This document shows, one piece after another, positions 62,428-64,000 of a stretch of DNA of 64,000 nt (positions are counted from its first letter, which is position 1; every line of letters starts with the position of its first letter). The DNA is taken from NCBI RefSeq assembly GCF_000426245.1, contig NZ_AUEZ01000007.1, forward strand, positions 124,001 to 188,000, given 5' to 3'. Source of the stretch: Bradyrhizobium sp. Ai1a-2. GTDB lineage: Bacteria > Pseudomonadota > Alphaproteobacteria > Rhizobiales > Xanthobacteraceae. A program made the translations under genes and the position numbers. Under the pieces are notes generated by a model, which searched no databases, was not told the origin of the DNA, and saw only the letters and a program-made list of their open reading frames with translations.

Positions 62428-63366
62428 GTGACTGACGCAACATATCCGCGTGATCTCCGCGGCTATGGCCGCAATCCGCCCGATCCGAAATGGCCCGGCA
62501 ATGCCCGCATCGCCGTGCAGTTCGTGGTGAATTTCGAGGAGGGCGGCGAGAACAACATCCTGCATGGTGACAGCGCTTCCGAGGCGTTCCTGTCGGATGT
62601 GCTCGGCGCGCAGCCCTGGGTCGGCCAGCGCCACGCCAATATCGAATCGATGTTCGAATACGGGTCGCGCGCCGGCTTCTGGCGGCTGTGGCGCTTGTTC
62701 GGCGAGCGCAAATTGCCGACAACCGTGTTCGGCATCGCGATGGCGCTGAAGCGCAACCCCGAGATCGTTGCCGCGATGCAAGAATCAGGTTGGGACATCG
62801 CGAGCCACAGTCTGCGATGGGTCGAGCACAAGGACATGTCGGAGAGCGAGGAGCGCGCCGAGATCGCGGAAGCGATCCGCGTGCACACCGAGGCGACCGG
62901 CGCGCGGCCGCTCGGCTGGTACACCGGACGATCCTCGATCAATACGCTTCGGCTTTTGATGGAGGCGGGCGGCCTGTCTTATCTCTGCGATGCTTATGCC
63001 GACGATCTCCCGTACTGGATCAAGGCGCAGGGCATGGAGCCGCATCTGGTCATTCCCTACACGCTCGATGCCAACGACATGCGCTTCGTCAACCCGCAGG
63101 GATTTGGCGGCGGAGATCAGTTCTTCACCTATCTGAAGGACAGCTTCGATGTGCTCTACGCCGAGGGCGAGACGTTGCCGAAGATGATGTCGGTCGGCCT
63201 GCATTGCCGCCTCGTCGGCCGCCCCGGCCGCGCCGCGGCGTTGATGCGCTTCCTCGACTATATCGGAAAGCACGACCGCGTCTGGGTGCCGACGCGGCTG
63301 CAGATCGCCGAGCATTGGCACATCAATCACAAGCAGCTCGCCGAACAGGCGTTCAGCATCGGATAG
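62428..63366 (+). CDS. puuE: Allantoinase PuuE (polysaccharide-deacetylase fold)
   Basis: A 312-aa protein starting at GTG 62428, 2 bp after DUF3830. It shows the PuuE pattern: MTDATYPRDLRGYGRNPPDP KWPG, NFEEGGENNILHGDSASEAF, RWVEHKDMSESEERAEI and LHCRLVGRPGRAAALMRFLD. PuuE is the cofactor-independent allantoinase that opens allantoin to allantoate in urate degradation. The next gene provides the two preceding steps, so the operon covers hydroxyisourate to allantoate. Confidence 0.93.
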   Translation: MTDATYPRDLRGYGRNPPDPKWPGNARIAVQFVVNFEEGGENNILHGDSASEAFLSDVLGAQPWVGQRHANIESMFEYGSRAGFWRLWRLFGERKLPTTVFGIAMALKRNPEIVAAMQESGWDIASHSLRWVEHKDMSESEERAEIAEAIRVHTEATGARPLGWYTGRSSINTLRLLMEAGGLSYLCDAYADDLPYWIKAQGMEPHLVIPYTLDANDMRFVNPQGFGGGDQFFTYLKDSFDVLYAEGETLPKMMSVGLHCRLVGRPGRAAALMRFLDYIGKHDRVWVPTRLQIAEHWHINHKQLAEQAFSIG

Positions 63367-63370
63367 GCCG

Positions 63371-64000
63371 ATGTCGCTCACCCTTGCCGATCTCAACAAC
63401 AAGACCCGCGACGAATTCGTCGCAGCGCTTGCAAACAACTTCGAGCACTCGCCATGGCTCGCCGAGCACGTGGCGTTGCTGCGGCCGTTCGCCGGCATCA
63501 ATGCGTTGTTCGCGGCGATGAAGGCCGCGGTCGAGCGCGCGCCGGCTGAACTGCGGCTCGCCTTGATCAAGGCGCATCCTGATCTTGCCGACAAGACCCA
63601 GCGCGCCGCGGGCCTCACCGCGGAATCCGATGCCGAGCAGAACAGCGCCGGCCTCGACCGATTGTCGGATGCCGAATACGACGAGTTCGAGCGCGTCAAC
63701 AACGCCTATCGCTCGAAATTCGGCTTCCCCTATGTCGTCTGCGTGCGCCGCCACACCAGGGATTCGATCCTGCGCGATTTCGAGCGGCGGCTGCCGAACG
63801 ATGTGCCGGCCGAGATGCTGCGATCGGTCGAGGAAATCTGCCGCATCGCCGCGCTGCGGCTCGATCAGCTCGTGACGGCCGAGGATCGCCTTCCGGTGCA
63901 CGGCCGCCTGTCGACGCATGTGCTGGACACCCATAGCGGCACGCCGGCCGCCGGCATCGCGATCGAATTGATCGAGTTGTCCGATCTCGGCTTAAACCGC
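63371..64000 (+). CDS. uraD: Bifunctional OHCU decarboxylase / hydroxyisourate hydrolase (UraD-UraH fusion), 3' end outside window
   Basis: ATG 63371 lies 4 bp after puuE, and the frame is open to the last base of the window (210 codons seen). Residues 1 to about 165 are UraD: MSLTLADLNNKTRDEFVAAL, catalytic His in LIKAHPDLADKT, SAGLDRLSDAEYDEFERVNN AYRSKFGFPYV. From about residue 177 the transthyretin-like UraH begins with its signature HGRLSTHVLDTHSGTPAAGI. The protein would hydrolyse 5-hydroxyisourate and decarboxylate OHCU to S-allantoin, the same domain order as plant allantoin synthase. The rest of UraH, and probably uricase and allantoicase genes, lie beyond the window. Confidence 0.92.
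   Translation, partial: MSLTLADLNNKTRDEFVAALANNFEHSPWLAEHVALLRPFAGINALFAAMKAAVERAPAELRLALIKAHPDLADKTQRAAGLTAESDAEQNSAGLDRLSDAEYDEFERVNNAYRSKFGFPYVVCVRRHTRDSILRDFERRLPNDVPAEMLRSVEEICRIAALRLDQLVTAEDRLPVHGRLSTHVLDTHSGTPAAGIAIELIELSDLGLNR

Noticed and set aside
1..64000. CRISPR arrays, tRNA/rRNA genes, insertion sequences, prophage or integrase genes
   Set aside because: I looked for regular spaced repeats, T-loop and anticodon patterns and transposase or integrase motifs and saw none; only short palindromic repeats are present.

Overview
The window looks like a chromosomal segment of a Bradyrhizobium-type alphaproteobacterium (Bradyrhizobium or a close Nitrobacteraceae relative). The reasons are high GC with strongly GC-biased third codon positions, a subclass B3 metallo-beta-lactamase closely resembling BJP-1 of Bradyrhizobium, a hopanoid-type RND transporter, FixK-type TTGA-N6-TCAA boxes, FixJ-like regulators, and several palindromic intergenic repeats that I recognise from bradyrhizobial genomes. 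This assignment is inference; no rRNA, tRNA or other marker gene was seen.

Layout. 1-10.3 kb: the 3' part of a giant filamentous-haemagglutinin-type adhesin whose start lies outside the window. 10.4-14.5 kb (minus): cobalamin riboswitch, TonB-dependent receptor and a PepSY membrane protein. 14.9-16.9 kb: copC-copD. 17-19.1 kb: glutamine-dependent NAD synthetase. 19.2-22.7 kb: small conserved proteins, a bacterial CDP-archaeol-synthase-like membrane protein, and a Crp/Fnr regulator preceded by two FixK boxes. 22.7-27.3 kb (minus): BJP-1-like metallo-beta-lactamase, outer-membrane protein, L,D-transpeptidase and M15 peptidase. 27.6-33.3 kb: divergent LysR/AEC transporter pair, then a minus-strand patatin - GntP permease - serine hydrolase unit. 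34-36.6 kb: HpnN-like RND transporter. 37-40.1 kb: PAS histidine kinase, receiver-only regulator and FixJ-like regulator. 40.1-42.5 kb: alpha/beta hydrolase and AraC regulator. 43-48.1 kb: a tightly coupled unit of OmpR-type regulator, unknown 141-aa protein, di-haem peroxidase and DAHL-type sensor kinase. 48.1-51 kb: LLM flavin oxidoreductase, SsuA-like binding protein and small proteins. 51-54.8 kb: emrAB-type efflux pair with a divergent TetR regulator. 55-61.4 kb: secreted small protein, two SDRs, CHAD protein, orphan peptide-binding protein and aldose-1-epimerase-like protein. 61.6-64 kb: start of a purine (urate) catabolism unit: DUF3830, PuuE allantoinase and a UraD-UraH fusion cut by the window end.

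How the genes work together. Much of the window concerns the cell envelope (adhesin, TonB receptor, peptidoglycan enzymes, hopanoid transport, drug efflux, beta-lactamase), together with environment-sensing regulators. The most interesting candidate for an undescribed system is 43.0-48.1 kb. There a secreted di-haem c-type peroxidase is translationally coupled (ATGA overlaps) to an upstream unknown protein and a downstream DAHL/GAF sensor kinase. A perfect 11-bp stem-loop covers the likely ribosome-binding site of the first coupled gene. Other notable items are the cobalamin riboswitch in front of a siderophore-class receptor, a palindrome that supplies the stop codons of two convergent genes, and a Crp/Fnr regulator with tandem FixK boxes but a changed recognition helix.
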